DNA from: Gemmatimonadota bacterium
GTDB taxonomy: Bacteria; Latescibacterota; UBA2968; UBA8231
Reading direction: 5' to 3'
DNA: 64,000 nucleotides
NCBI GenBank assembly: GCA_009841115.1
Contig: VXML01000031.1
Location: 3,010-67,009 of the forward strand
Shown piece by piece: positions 25,792-34,412 of the stretch (the stretch's first letter is position 1; every line of letters begins with the position of its first letter). The position numbers and the translations under genes were made by a program. The notes under the pieces are model-generated. The model saw only the letters and a program-made list of their open reading frames with translations. It was not told where the DNA came from and did no database searches.

Positions 25792-27666
25792 TTAGCTTAG
25801 CACTTGGCGAATTTTGTCGGCCACTTCCCGAATTTGGAAGGGGGCCCCCTGGACCTTGTTCAGCTTGACGACGCGCACGGGAAAGTGCGCTTGGAGCAAT
25901 AAGGCCAATTGGCCGAGATTCAACTCAGGTACCAATACTTGCTTGTAGCGGCCGAGCACGTTGCCGAGGTTGCGGGGAAACGGATTCAAGTAGCGCAGGT
26001 GCGCGTAGGCTACGTCGAGGCCCTCGTCCCGCACTTGCTCAACGGCTGCGCGAATGGCCCCATAGGTTCCCCCCCAACCCAAGACCAGCAGATCCCCTTG
26101 CTCTGGACCGGTCACTTCTAATTCGGGAATGAAATCGGCAATGCCGCGGATTTTGTCGGCTCGGACGTGGACGATGCGCTCGTGGTCTTCGGGCGCGTAG
26201 GAGACATTGCCCGTCACATCCTGCTTGCCCAAACCGCCGATCCGGTGTTCCAACTCCGGCGTCCCCGGCAAGACCCAAGGCCTAGCCAAAGTCTGCGGGT
26301 CGCGCATGTAGGGTTGGTAGCCGTCGGGATCGGTGTACGGATCAGCATCAATGGCCGCGATTAAATCTGGGTCTGGTATTTTCCACGGCTCGGAGTTGTT
26401 GGCCACGTACCCGTCGGATAGGACGAAGACCGGCGTCATATAGCGAACGGCAATGCGGAAGGCCTCGATGATCATGTCGAAGCATTCGCTCGGAGTTGCC
26501 GGAGCAATGACCGGGATCGGGCTTTCGCCGTTGCGTCCGTAGAGCACCTCCAGCAAATCGGCCTGCTCTGTCTTAGTGGGCAAGCCCGTGCTGGGGCCGC
26601 CGCGCTGGACGTCAACGACCACTAGCGGCAACTCCATAACTACGGCCAAGTTGATCCCCTCGCTCTTGAGCGCGATGCCCGGGCCGCTGCTGGCGGTAGC
26701 CGCGAGGCTGCCAGCAAAGGCCGCGCCAATCACCGACCCCATAGCCGCGATCTCGTCCTCGGCTTGGAACGTCCGCACATCGAAGTTCTTCAGCGCCGCC
26801 AATCCCTCTAGAATAGTGCTGGCCGGCGTGATGGGATACGAGCCGTAAAAGAGCGGTTTGCCCGCCTTTTGCGCGGCTGTAACTAACCCCAAGACAATCG
26901 CGTCGTTACCGGTAATCCGCTTGTACACTCCCGGTTCGACAATCTGCCGCTTCGGCACTGAAATCTGCGTCTGAAAAGTCTCGGCCGTTTCGCCGTAGTA
27001 GTAGCCCGCTTTCAAGGCTCTCGTATTGGCCTCAACAACCTCGGGCCGACCGGCGAACTTGGTCTGGTAGAACTTGAGCGTGTAATCGAGCGGACGGTCG
27101 AACATCCAGAACACCAAGCCTAAGACAAAGGCATTCTTGCACATATCCTTTGCTTGGTTACTCATGCCCTCGATGTCGGCGAGGGCATTGCGAGTCAGCG
27201 TGGTCAAGGGGACCGGATGCACGTCGTAGCCGCTGAGGCTGTCGTCTTCGAGCGGGTTTGTCTCGTACCCAGCCTTGCGCAGGCCACTGCGGTTGAACGG
27301 ATCGGTATTGACGATGATGGTCCCGCCCGGCTCGAGATCGGGCAAATTGGCTTTGAGCGCAGCCGGGTTCATCGCCACCAGCACTTGGGGCGAATCGCCA
27401 GCCGTGTAGAGGTCGTTGGCGGCAAAGTTGACCTGATAGCCGCTCAGCCCGGGGATGGTCCCGGCCGGGGCGCGGATTTCAGCGGGAATGTCGGGAAAGG
27501 TGCTGACGTCGTTGCCCATCACAGCCGAAGTATTGGTAAACTGACCGCCGGTTAGCTGCATTCCATCGCCCGAATCGCCGGAAAATGAGATGACTACAGA
27601 TTGACGCTCTTCTTGCGAGTACTCTCGCTTACTCCTAGGTGCCGATGGGGCCACGATTTCGGCCAT
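25792..27666 (-). CDS. korA: 2-oxoacid:ferredoxin oxidoreductase, fused gamma-alpha subunit (KorA-like)
   Basis: 624 residues from the ATG at 27666 with a strong AAGGAGGT 8 bases before it. The gamma domain is at about 25-200 (ISFSGDSGDGMQLTGGQF); the alpha domain follows with YPITPASTILEGLA, FQAEDEIAAMGSVIGAAFAG and SSGPGIALKSEG. It pairs with korB downstream to form the TPP- and Fe-S-dependent 2-oxoacid dehydrogenase. A CBS protein is encoded 48 bases upstream. The C-terminal FPVRVVKLNKVQGAPFQI is typical of the 2-oxoglutarate branch. All landmarks are intact. Confidence 0.94.
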   Translation of the reverse strand: MAEIVAPSAPRSKREYSQEERQSVVISFSGDSGDGMQLTGGQFTNTSAVMGNDVSTFPDIPAEIRAPAGTIPGLSGYQVNFAANDLYTAGDSPQVLVAMNPAALKANLPDLEPGGTIIVNTDPFNRSGLRKAGYETNPLEDDSLSGYDVHPVPLTTLTRNALADIEGMSNQAKDMCKNAFVLGLVFWMFDRPLDYTLKFYQTKFAGRPEVVEANTRALKAGYYYGETAETFQTQISVPKRQIVEPGVYKRITGNDAIVLGLVTAAQKAGKPLFYGSYPITPASTILEGLAALKNFDVRTFQAEDEIAAMGSVIGAAFAGSLAATASSGPGIALKSEGINLAVVMELPLVVVDVQRGGPSTGLPTKTEQADLLEVLYGRNGESPIPVIAPATPSECFDMIIEAFRIAVRYMTPVFVLSDGYVANNSEPWKIPDPDLIAAIDADPYTDPDGYQPYMRDPQTLARPWVLPGTPELEHRIGGLGKQDVTGNVSYAPEDHERIVHVRADKIRGIADFIPELEVTGPEQGDLLVLGWGGTYGAIRAAVEQVRDEGLDVAYAHLRYLNPFPRNLGNVLGRYKQVLVPELNLGQLALLLQAHFPVRVVKLNKVQGAPFQIREVADKIRQVLS

Positions 27667-27714
27667 GCACACGACCTCCTTAAAAAGAAAAAAATCTCAA
27701 TCCGCAACGCATGC

Positions 27715-28182
27715 TCAAGCTCCCTCTTTGGTGCGAGCGATGCGCTCGGGGTCCGGTGGCAAATTGTAGATGTCTTCGGGGAACTGATCGGTGAGAAAGC
27801 GGATGACCTCGTGTTGGGGTAGATTCCCCTTTATGCGGCCGTCTTCATCTATGATCGGCACGTTGCGGTAGTCGCCAGCATTCATCAGCCGCAGGGCACT
27901 GCTGATCGGCTGCTGGGCATCCAAGCTGTGCGGATCGCAGGTCATCAATTCGGCCACTGGCCGCATCCACGTCGCCGGCTGGTCAGTCACCTTGGTGAGT
28001 ACATCGCGCTCGGTAAAGATCCCCACCAAACGGCCATCCTCCTCCACCAGTACAGCACTGACGTGTTGGAGACGCATTTTCTTGAGTACTTCGACGATCG
28101 GCTCTTGCGGCTCGCACAAGACGTACCCGTCCAGATCCAGATGGCCAATGACCTCTTCTTGTAACTTCTGTACGACCTTCAT
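27715..28182 (-). CDS. CBS-pair domain protein
   Basis: 155 residues from the ATG at 28182; an in-frame start 23 codons earlier adds residues not like the family. Two CBS motifs fill it (about 15-135): EVLKKMRLQHVSAVLVEEDGRLVGIFTERDVL and PISSALRLMNAGDYRNVPIIDEDGRIKG. The segment GIFTERDVL is shared almost exactly with the zinc-ribbon CBS protein after korB, so the two look related. It probably senses AMP/ATP and tunes the KorAB complex, by inference from the shared operon. The leader carries a hairpin covering the ribosome site. Confidence 0.88.
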   Translation of the reverse strand: MKVVQKLQEEVIGHLDLDGYVLCEPQEPIVEVLKKMRLQHVSAVLVEEDGRLVGIFTERDVLTKVTDQPATWMRPVAELMTCDPHSLDAQQPISSALRLMNAGDYRNVPIIDEDGRIKGNLPQHEVIRFLTDQFPEDIYNLPPDPERIARTKEGA

Positions 28183-28186
28183 TAGA

Positions 28187-28206
28187 AAGCCCCTTTCTCG
28201 GGGCTT
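28187..28206 (-). promoter_or_regulatory. Hairpin over the CBS gene ribosome site
   Basis: AAGCCCC at the 5' side, the loop GAGAAA and GGGGCTT form a perfect 7-base-pair stem on the minus strand, ending 4 bases before the ATG at 28182. The purine-rich AAAGGGG that would serve as the ribosome site overlaps the loop and 3' arm, so folding could limit translation. Whether a ligand or temperature changes it cannot be told. Confidence 0.45.
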
Positions 28207-28312
28207 GGATACCGCATTATTCACCTCGTTTACTCGAATAACTATATCCAATTTAAGATAGATAGGAGCGATACATCTCGCAAGATAATATGTCGCAATA
28301 ACATTGCGGCTT

Positions 28313-30424
28313 TTAGCACGCCAAATCCACCACCCAATCCGCCGCGGCCCTCACCATCGGATGCTGGTCGGCCACGACGGCCGTGACCCCGCGATCCACC
28401 AGTCCCCGCAAGGCCGCAACCATCGCGCGCACATCTTCTGGATGGTCTCCGCTAGCGGGACCGTCAATCAGCACCCAAGTGCGCTGGGAGGCCCGCGTCG
28501 ATTCGAGTGCCAGCCGCAGCCGCAACCACTCCCCCCGTTCCAACTCCTGCATCTCCCATCCCAAAAGCAGATAGCCGAGGCCACACTCTACAGCAGCCTC
28601 TAAGCGCGAGCGGATTGGGTCGTGCCGGGCAAAGTGGGCACAAGCCTGTTCCAAAGTCATGCCCAACACATCGGCGATGCTCGCGCCGCGCAGGGTTATC
28701 TCGCAGGTTTCGTCTCGGTACCTGCGGCCCTCGCAAGCGGCACACACCATCGCTATATCCTCTAGAAATTCCAAGTCGAAGTAGCATCGGCCGCGGCCTT
28801 CGCAGCTCGGACAACGGCCTCCCGGTCGATCCAACAGGAAGGTGTCCCGGTCCCAACCGCGCGCCGTCGCAGCCGGTGATGCGGCATATAAATCGGCGAC
28901 GCGCTCGAAAAGGCCCAGCCCTTCCAAAACCTTGCCGCTTGGGGCTGCTACCGTTACAACGCGGCTGTTTCTCGGCAATCCCACAGCGGCGTATTCGACG
29001 GATCGTCCCTTGAGCAACGGCAGCAAGACTTCGTGCAGCAAGCGGGTCTTGCCGCTGCCGGAAGGCCCACATACGCAGGTCAACTTCCCGTGCGGCAGTT
29101 CAATGGCAAGCGACCCGACCACACCTTCTCCACGAATGGCCAACGCGGGCTTAGCTTGCTCGGCGATTCGTTTTTCATCCGCTTCATTCCGCCCTACCTC
29201 CGTCGCCTCCCCTACCCGCACCTGTCCCTCTGTAAATACCCAAACCTCGTCCGCAACCGCCACAAGTTCGGGTGTGTGGTCTAACAACAGCGCTGTATTG
29301 CCGCCAGCGACTAGCCGACGCAGACCCGTTGCGGCCGCATCCAGCATCTCCCCTGACAATTGGCTGCCCAAACCCTCCAGAATGTAGAAGATACCCGTCA
29401 GGCCGCTGCTGAGGCAGGACGCCAATTGTAGTCGCTGCCACTCGCCAGCCGCCAGCAATTCAAGCCGACGGCGCAACGGCAGGTGCCCCAGCCCCAAGCC
29501 GCAGGCCTCGGCGAGCGCGATCTCTACTTTGGCGTGCCCCTGAGTCGCGTCCAGCCAATCGCGCAACGAGCCGAGAGGCGCGTCCATCATCTCGTTCATA
29601 GTGTGACCGTTTAGGGTCATCTGATCGGCCAAGGGCTGGTCTGCGCCCAAGTCAGCCGTGATTAGCGGCTCGTACTGGCGGCCACATTCGCCGCAAGTAG
29701 GCTGCTGGTTCAAGTGCATCATCTCGCCGGTCCCATCCACCCAAATCACCGTCTGCCCCGAGGAAATCGAGCGGCTCACGCGCACAGCTTCCAAAAAGCG
29801 CACGCTGGCATTCGGGTCCGGCACCAAGCGGTCCACTACGACGTGTACCTCGCTTTCGTCGCTCGGCAATGCTGGCCCATCGCCTTCCAACCGCTGGACC
29901 TGGCCGTCGATCGCGACCCGTGTAAACCCGGCCTGCACAAGTTGTTGCCACATTCCCTCGTTCCGCAGAGCCAACGGAGCCAGCACCAAACAGCGGGTGT
30001 CTGGATGGACGCGGGCGACCTCGCGTTCTACCTCATCGGCCGCATAGCTGCGACAGCGGCCACCGCATTCGAGGCAGTGCATCTGCCCCTCTTCCAGGAT
30101 GATCTGCGCTAAAATCCCGTCTAGCTGCAAGTAGTCCCCCACCGTGCGTCCACGGCGCGGTGATCCCAAGTAAATGGCTGGTGGCAAGCCCGAGATCTCG
30201 TCCACATCGGCACGCGCTGTCCCGCTGACGCTTTCGCGTTCGGTCGGAGACAGAGCCTGCATGTAGCGCCGGCGGCTCTCCGCGTACAGGATGTCTAAGG
30301 CCATGGCGCGGCGACCACTGCTACTGCGGCCGGTAAAGCAAATAATCCGGCCCAACGGCAAGTCCATATCGACATTGGCCAGACCGCCCGCCCGAGCGCC
30401 GCGCACGCAAAGGGTAGCTTTCAA
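28313..30424 (-). CDS. Degenerate UvrA-like ABC ATPase
   Basis: 703 residues against about 940 for UvrA. Family landmarks remain: LYAESRRRYMQALSP after the first Walker A, a zinc module CPSCEGRGRCYFDLEFLEDIAMVC...C (about 550-590), and CGPSGSGKT as an intact second Walker A. Lost elements: the first Walker A reads GRSSSGRR (the GKS lysine and serine are both Arg), the two ABC signatures read LAAGEWQR and LERGEWLR in place of LSGGEAQR, and the Walker B regions read YILEGL and VLIDGP, so the catalytic Glu is Gly in both. DNA binding may persist without normal ATPase cycling. It overlaps the glycosyltransferase gene by four bases (ATGA). Confidence 0.85.
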   Translation of the reverse strand: MKATLCVRGARAGGLANVDMDLPLGRIICFTGRSSSGRRAMALDILYAESRRRYMQALSPTERESVSGTARADVDEISGLPPAIYLGSPRRGRTVGDYLQLDGILAQIILEEGQMHCLECGGRCRSYAADEVEREVARVHPDTRCLVLAPLALRNEGMWQQLVQAGFTRVAIDGQVQRLEGDGPALPSDESEVHVVVDRLVPDPNASVRFLEAVRVSRSISSGQTVIWVDGTGEMMHLNQQPTCGECGRQYEPLITADLGADQPLADQMTLNGHTMNEMMDAPLGSLRDWLDATQGHAKVEIALAEACGLGLGHLPLRRRLELLAAGEWQRLQLASCLSSGLTGIFYILEGLGSQLSGEMLDAAATGLRRLVAGGNTALLLDHTPELVAVADEVWVFTEGQVRVGEATEVGRNEADEKRIAEQAKPALAIRGEGVVGSLAIELPHGKLTCVCGPSGSGKTRLLHEVLLPLLKGRSVEYAAVGLPRNSRVVTVAAPSGKVLEGLGLFERVADLYAASPAATARGWDRDTFLLDRPGGRCPSCEGRGRCYFDLEFLEDIAMVCAACEGRRYRDETCEITLRGASIADVLGMTLEQACAHFARHDPIRSRLEAAVECGLGYLLLGWEMQELERGEWLRLRLALESTRASQRTWVLIDGPASGDHPEDVRAMVAALRGLVDRGVTAVVADQHPMVRAAADWVVDLAC

Positions 30425-32364
30425 GGGTTGGCCTGCGTCATGGAATCGATTTTCGCCTGTAAGCGCGCGTCGCTGGGATTACGCGCGCGCAAAAAAGCCC
30501 AGTGGGCTTCTGCTTCGCGGGGACGCCCCAAGCGCAAAAGCACTTCCCCGCGCCGATAGTGCGCTTGGGTATGGTCGGGGTCGAGTTCAAGTGCTTGGGC
30601 AAAGGCATCGGCCGCGGCTTGGTCATCGCCCTGCTTGGCATACACCAAGCCGAGATTGAAATGTGCTCGGACGTAGCTAGCATCGAGCGCGAGGGCCTTG
30701 TGAAAGTGCGCGGCAGCCTCAGCCCATTGACCGAGGCGATAATAACACAGACCGAGGTTGTTGTGCAGGCCGGGCGAGGGCTGGGCGCGGCTAAAGACCG
30801 CAATCGCCGTCTCGTATTCCCCCGCACCGAACAACTCTAACCCGCGTCTGATGTCCGAGTCGCCGCCTTCTTGCTGCTCCAATACGGCTGTTAGGCCAGA
30901 AGCGGCGGGAGCAAACGACGGATCGATGCGCAGCGCCTCGCGGAACATGCTCTCGGCCGCAGCCCAATCCCCTCGGCGTTGGTACAAGGCACCGAAATTG
31001 TAGTAATCAACGCGCTTGCGAGTCAGCCGCTCGGCCCCAGCGTCTCGATAATTGATCGGCAGCGCGACTAAGGCCACCAACAGGCACGACCCCAGCAACC
31101 GGCGATGCGCCCCGCCCGTCGCCCAAGCTGCAGCATTGGCAAGCCAGCAAGCGGCGTAGAGCAGAATCACCGGCACGACGGGCAAGCGGTATTCCGAGGA
31201 CGTGAAAAACAGCAAGCACGCGGCCAGATAGCTCGCTAGGTACAGGTCGAGCAGGGACGAGCGGCGACTGGTCGCCCAGCCCGCAACCGCCAGCGGGGCT
31301 ACTATCCCCCACCCCAAAACGCACCAATTCAACAGGGAAACAAAGTCCCGCGCCAAGTACAGACTTAGGTTATTTTGTGCCTCGACTCCGTTCCAGAACA
31401 TGTAGAGTTTGCGGCCTTGCAGCGCCAGATACGCGAGGGGATTTTCCACGGCAAAGCGCAAGCCAGCCACCAGCCAATATCTGGAGGCTTGAGCCGGGGT
31501 CAGTTCCCGACCCGTGCGCGCCTCGGCTTCGCGGATAAACGCCTCGCGCTCCAAGTCCGGCTCGGCGCTGGGCAGGAAATCGACCTGCGCGTAGATGCCG
31601 TTGGCCTCGGGGTGGTTGCCCACGTAGAAGTTCATCCCGGCTGAGGATGTGGTCAGCAGCCACTCCCCTCCGACGAGATAGTTGCGGCAAGCCACTGCGC
31701 CGATTACGAGGCCGCAGCCCACGGCTACCAATCCCCACTGCCGCCAACCGCGCCGTCCCCACTGCGCGACAAACCAGCCCGCGACCACCGCGACAAACAG
31801 CAAAACCATAGGCCGCGCCGTAGCGGAAAGCCCCAACAGCAGGCCCGCGCCCCACAACCATCGCGCCCCCCCTTGCGCGTGTGTCAAGCAATACAGGGCC
31901 GCTAGATTCAAAAAGGTGATCGGCGCGGCGGTCAGCAGCGCCCCGTCGTAGAACACATACGGCTGGTAGATCGCCGCCATGCCCGCGGCCAACAGGCCAA
32001 TTTGTGCGTGCCACAGTTTCCGACCCAGTGCATAGATCAAATAGCAGCTACCCGTCCCCAGCACCACCTGCACCAAGCCAACCCACCAGTATTCAGCGCC
32101 CAACAGCGCGTAAATAGCGGCCAAAAAATAGGAGTAAAACGGATTCATAAAGAACGGACGATCACCCAGCCAATCACCTGCGACAATGTCCCGGGCGCGG
32201 CGGTCGTAGAACTCAGAGTCGATCAGAAGGACGTCGAAGAGCGGCGTGTCAACCGCTTGGTAGAGATAGGCTAAACGCACGCCGAGAGCGGCGATTAGGA
32301 TCGCCCAAAGGATGGCTTCTTCTCGCCTTGGCTGCAACACGCCGATACCGCTAGAATAGTTCAC
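30421..32364 (-). CDS. Glycosyltransferase family 39-like membrane protein with C-terminal TPRs
   Basis: 647 residues from a GTG at 32364 that overlaps the preceding stop (GTGA); a TTG 14 codons earlier is possible but less tidy. About 10-12 membrane helices fill residues 1-430. The loop DSEFYDRRARDIVAGDWLGDRPFFMNPFYSYFLA holds the acidic pair expected in GT-C/ArnT/PMT enzymes that use polyprenyl-phosphate sugars. The last 190 residues are TPR units (for example AHFNLGLVYAKQGDDQAAADAFAQALELDPDHTQAHY, read in part). It is an inner-membrane enzyme with a soluble helical arm, probably glycosylating an envelope polymer or protein. The sugar is unknown. Confidence 0.85.
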   Translation of the reverse strand: MNYSSGIGVLQPRREEAILWAILIAALGVRLAYLYQAVDTPLFDVLLIDSEFYDRRARDIVAGDWLGDRPFFMNPFYSYFLAAIYALLGAEYWWVGLVQVVLGTGSCYLIYALGRKLWHAQIGLLAAGMAAIYQPYVFYDGALLTAAPITFLNLAALYCLTHAQGGARWLWGAGLLLGLSATARPMVLLFVAVVAGWFVAQWGRRGWRQWGLVAVGCGLVIGAVACRNYLVGGEWLLTTSSAGMNFYVGNHPEANGIYAQVDFLPSAEPDLEREAFIREAEARTGRELTPAQASRYWLVAGLRFAVENPLAYLALQGRKLYMFWNGVEAQNNLSLYLARDFVSLLNWCVLGWGIVAPLAVAGWATSRRSSLLDLYLASYLAACLLFFTSSEYRLPVVPVILLYAACWLANAAAWATGGAHRRLLGSCLLVALVALPINYRDAGAERLTRKRVDYYNFGALYQRRGDWAAAESMFREALRIDPSFAPAASGLTAVLEQQEGGDSDIRRGLELFGAGEYETAIAVFSRAQPSPGLHNNLGLCYYRLGQWAEAAAHFHKALALDASYVRAHFNLGLVYAKQGDDQAAADAFAQALELDPDHTQAHYRRGEVLLRLGRPREAEAHWAFLRARNPSDARLQAKIDSMTQANP

Positions 32365-34412
32365 GGCTGCAAAACCCAATAGTGAAACGAGACAATCGGC
32401 CGCCAATCACCGCCAAAGTGGATCGGCTGTGTCTCAATTTCGACGCGGCCGCTCACATCCGAGGCCGGTATCTGGCCGACGGCCAATTCGAGCCACTGGC
32501 GGCCCCGCCCCCCCGGCAGTTCCACGTTGGCGATCTTCTTTCCGTTAGCTACCACCGCAAAGTGTTGAGCAATGCCCGTAACCGTGCGCATAATCACTGC
32601 CGCCGGTTGACCAGCATTCAGCGCCACCTCCATCCGCTCACCCCCCGTTACTGTCCGGCCTCCGTCTATGTACACAGCCTGGGGATCGTCGGTCGCGCTC
32701 AGCGCCATCAACAGATTCGCCTCCCCGCTGCCGGGCACCCACACTTTAGATTGGTAGCCATGCCGGCGTTCGCTTGCCAAATCGGCCACATCCACTTTAT
32801 CAACCACCCGCCAGCCTTCCTCTAAGAGCGTCCGGTTGCGGATGGTTGCGCCGCTGAGGCCAGCAGTCCAATGCGCCTGATACAACACCTTCTCCGCATC
32901 TATAATCGACGGCTCAAAGACGCGAATTCGATGCAGAGGCTGCAAAAAGATGCCTTCAGGGAAATTGAACCAATTGGGAAAAATGGCGAAGTACTGCGGG
33001 CGTTGGTCCGACGGCATGGCCTCTAAGCGCTCGAATAGCGACCCGCTCCCGTGCCGCCAAGGCGCGCTGTTCCCAGCCGTGGTCAACCCGACTAAGTCGA
33101 TAGTTTGGCGACCGCTAAAGTAGCGCAAGGCACCGGCGTCGTTGACGGCGATGCGCGCGTCGGGCGGCAACTCGGCGTCTATAAAGCGCGCCATCTCGAC
33201 TTGTTGGTTGCGGATATCGCTGCAATTTTCCCCGTACGCAACCGCGAAAAACCCCACCGACATCAATCCCCACAAGCCAAAAAAGCAAGCCAGTCCCCGC
33301 GCCAGCTTACGGCCCCATTCCCCCCCAGCCGCGTCCAACCGCCCCAAGCCCAAAGCGGCAAAGAGAATGTAGAGCGGCAAGAAGGGCTGCTGATAGCGAT
33401 TGAAGTGGGCGTCGTATTCGACGAGGGTGCAGGTTAGCAAGACGCCGCCGAAAAACCACGTTCCCCCCAATGCCGCTACCCCAAGCCGCCGCTCGGACAG
33501 CTCGCCCCAGAGCCGATAGCTTAGCTCGGCCAAAACAAAGAGCGCGACAAACGGGGCAAACACCATGCGGCGATAGTTGCCGTCGTACGCGTACAAATTG
33601 ACGCTGGTCTGATGCCCTAGCGACCCAGCGAGGATCCCTTTGACAAATTCGGCGAAGTCGAAAAAGACAGCTCGGATCTGCTCGGGCAGCGAGCCATGCG
33701 GTTCGGCAAAGCGCCATTTGGCCTCGACTCCAGACGCCCCGGCCTCTCCCGTCCACCAAGCCAGCAGCAAGGCCTGGAACACGTACGCCCCCAAAGGCAT
33801 CCCCCACCGCCAATTCAACGCTCGGCGATAGGCGACTAGCGCTAGCAGCATCAAGACCAAGGCGATCCCCTCGGGCCGTGCTAACACTAACAAGGTCGCT
33901 GCCAGCGGAGCGCGCCGATCTTCTATTAGGTACAGATACAGGGTCAGCAAGATGGCGCAGGCGAAGAGACCGATCGCCATGCTGCTGTAGTAGCCCCACA
34001 GCAGCGGGCCGCACAACAGGAACATCCCTGCGGCCACCCAGCCGCTGAAAAACCCACCCAACTTGCGGCCTAACAGCAGAAGCAGCCAAGCACTCAATCC
34101 AAGCCACACCCCTCCCAATACCAACGAGTATATCGCAATCCCCATCCCATCCAACCCCAGCCAAAAGCCCGGTACCAGCAGCAAGGTGTACAGCAGACTA
34201 GTCGCGCCAGCCGTTGGCTCCGCGCCGGTATTGTATTCGAGGAAGTGCCCTTGGGCCGCTTGCCGCGCGTATTGGAAATAGATGAAGGAATCGTCCAGCG
34301 GCAGGGCCAGACGGCCACCCGTGTGGTAGAGCATGGAGGCCACAAATACCAAAAGCCACAACAGGGCCAAGCCCCACAGGATGGCCCACTCTCGTCGGAT
34401 TGCGTTCATCAC
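32361..34412 (-). CDS. GT-C-like multi-pass membrane protein
   Basis: 683 residues; the start may be GTG 34412 or ATG 34409, directly after the sulfatase stop. About 11 hydrophobic segments occupy residues 10-400. The N-terminal loop LPLDDSFIYFQYARQAAQGHFLEYNTG...GATSLLYTLLL is the acidic, substrate-facing loop seen in dolichyl/polyprenyl-phosphate-mannose-type glycosyltransferases. A long C-terminal soluble domain (about 420-683) has alternating beta-like stretches (AVYIDGGRTVTGGERMEVALNAG). It is co-translated with the TPR glycosyltransferase. The acceptor and sugar are unknown. Confidence 0.82.
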   Translation of the reverse strand: MMNAIRREWAILWGLALLWLLVFVASMLYHTGGRLALPLDDSFIYFQYARQAAQGHFLEYNTGAEPTAGATSLLYTLLLVPGFWLGLDGMGIAIYSLVLGGVWLGLSAWLLLLLGRKLGGFFSGWVAAGMFLLCGPLLWGYYSSMAIGLFACAILLTLYLYLIEDRRAPLAATLLVLARPEGIALVLMLLALVAYRRALNWRWGMPLGAYVFQALLLAWWTGEAGASGVEAKWRFAEPHGSLPEQIRAVFFDFAEFVKGILAGSLGHQTSVNLYAYDGNYRRMVFAPFVALFVLAELSYRLWGELSERRLGVAALGGTWFFGGVLLTCTLVEYDAHFNRYQQPFLPLYILFAALGLGRLDAAGGEWGRKLARGLACFFGLWGLMSVGFFAVAYGENCSDIRNQQVEMARFIDAELPPDARIAVNDAGALRYFSGRQTIDLVGLTTAGNSAPWRHGSGSLFERLEAMPSDQRPQYFAIFPNWFNFPEGIFLQPLHRIRVFEPSIIDAEKVLYQAHWTAGLSGATIRNRTLLEEGWRVVDKVDVADLASERRHGYQSKVWVPGSGEANLLMALSATDDPQAVYIDGGRTVTGGERMEVALNAGQPAAVIMRTVTGIAQHFAVVANGKKIANVELPGGRGRQWLELAVGQIPASDVSGRVEIETQPIHFGGDWRPIVSFHYWVLQP

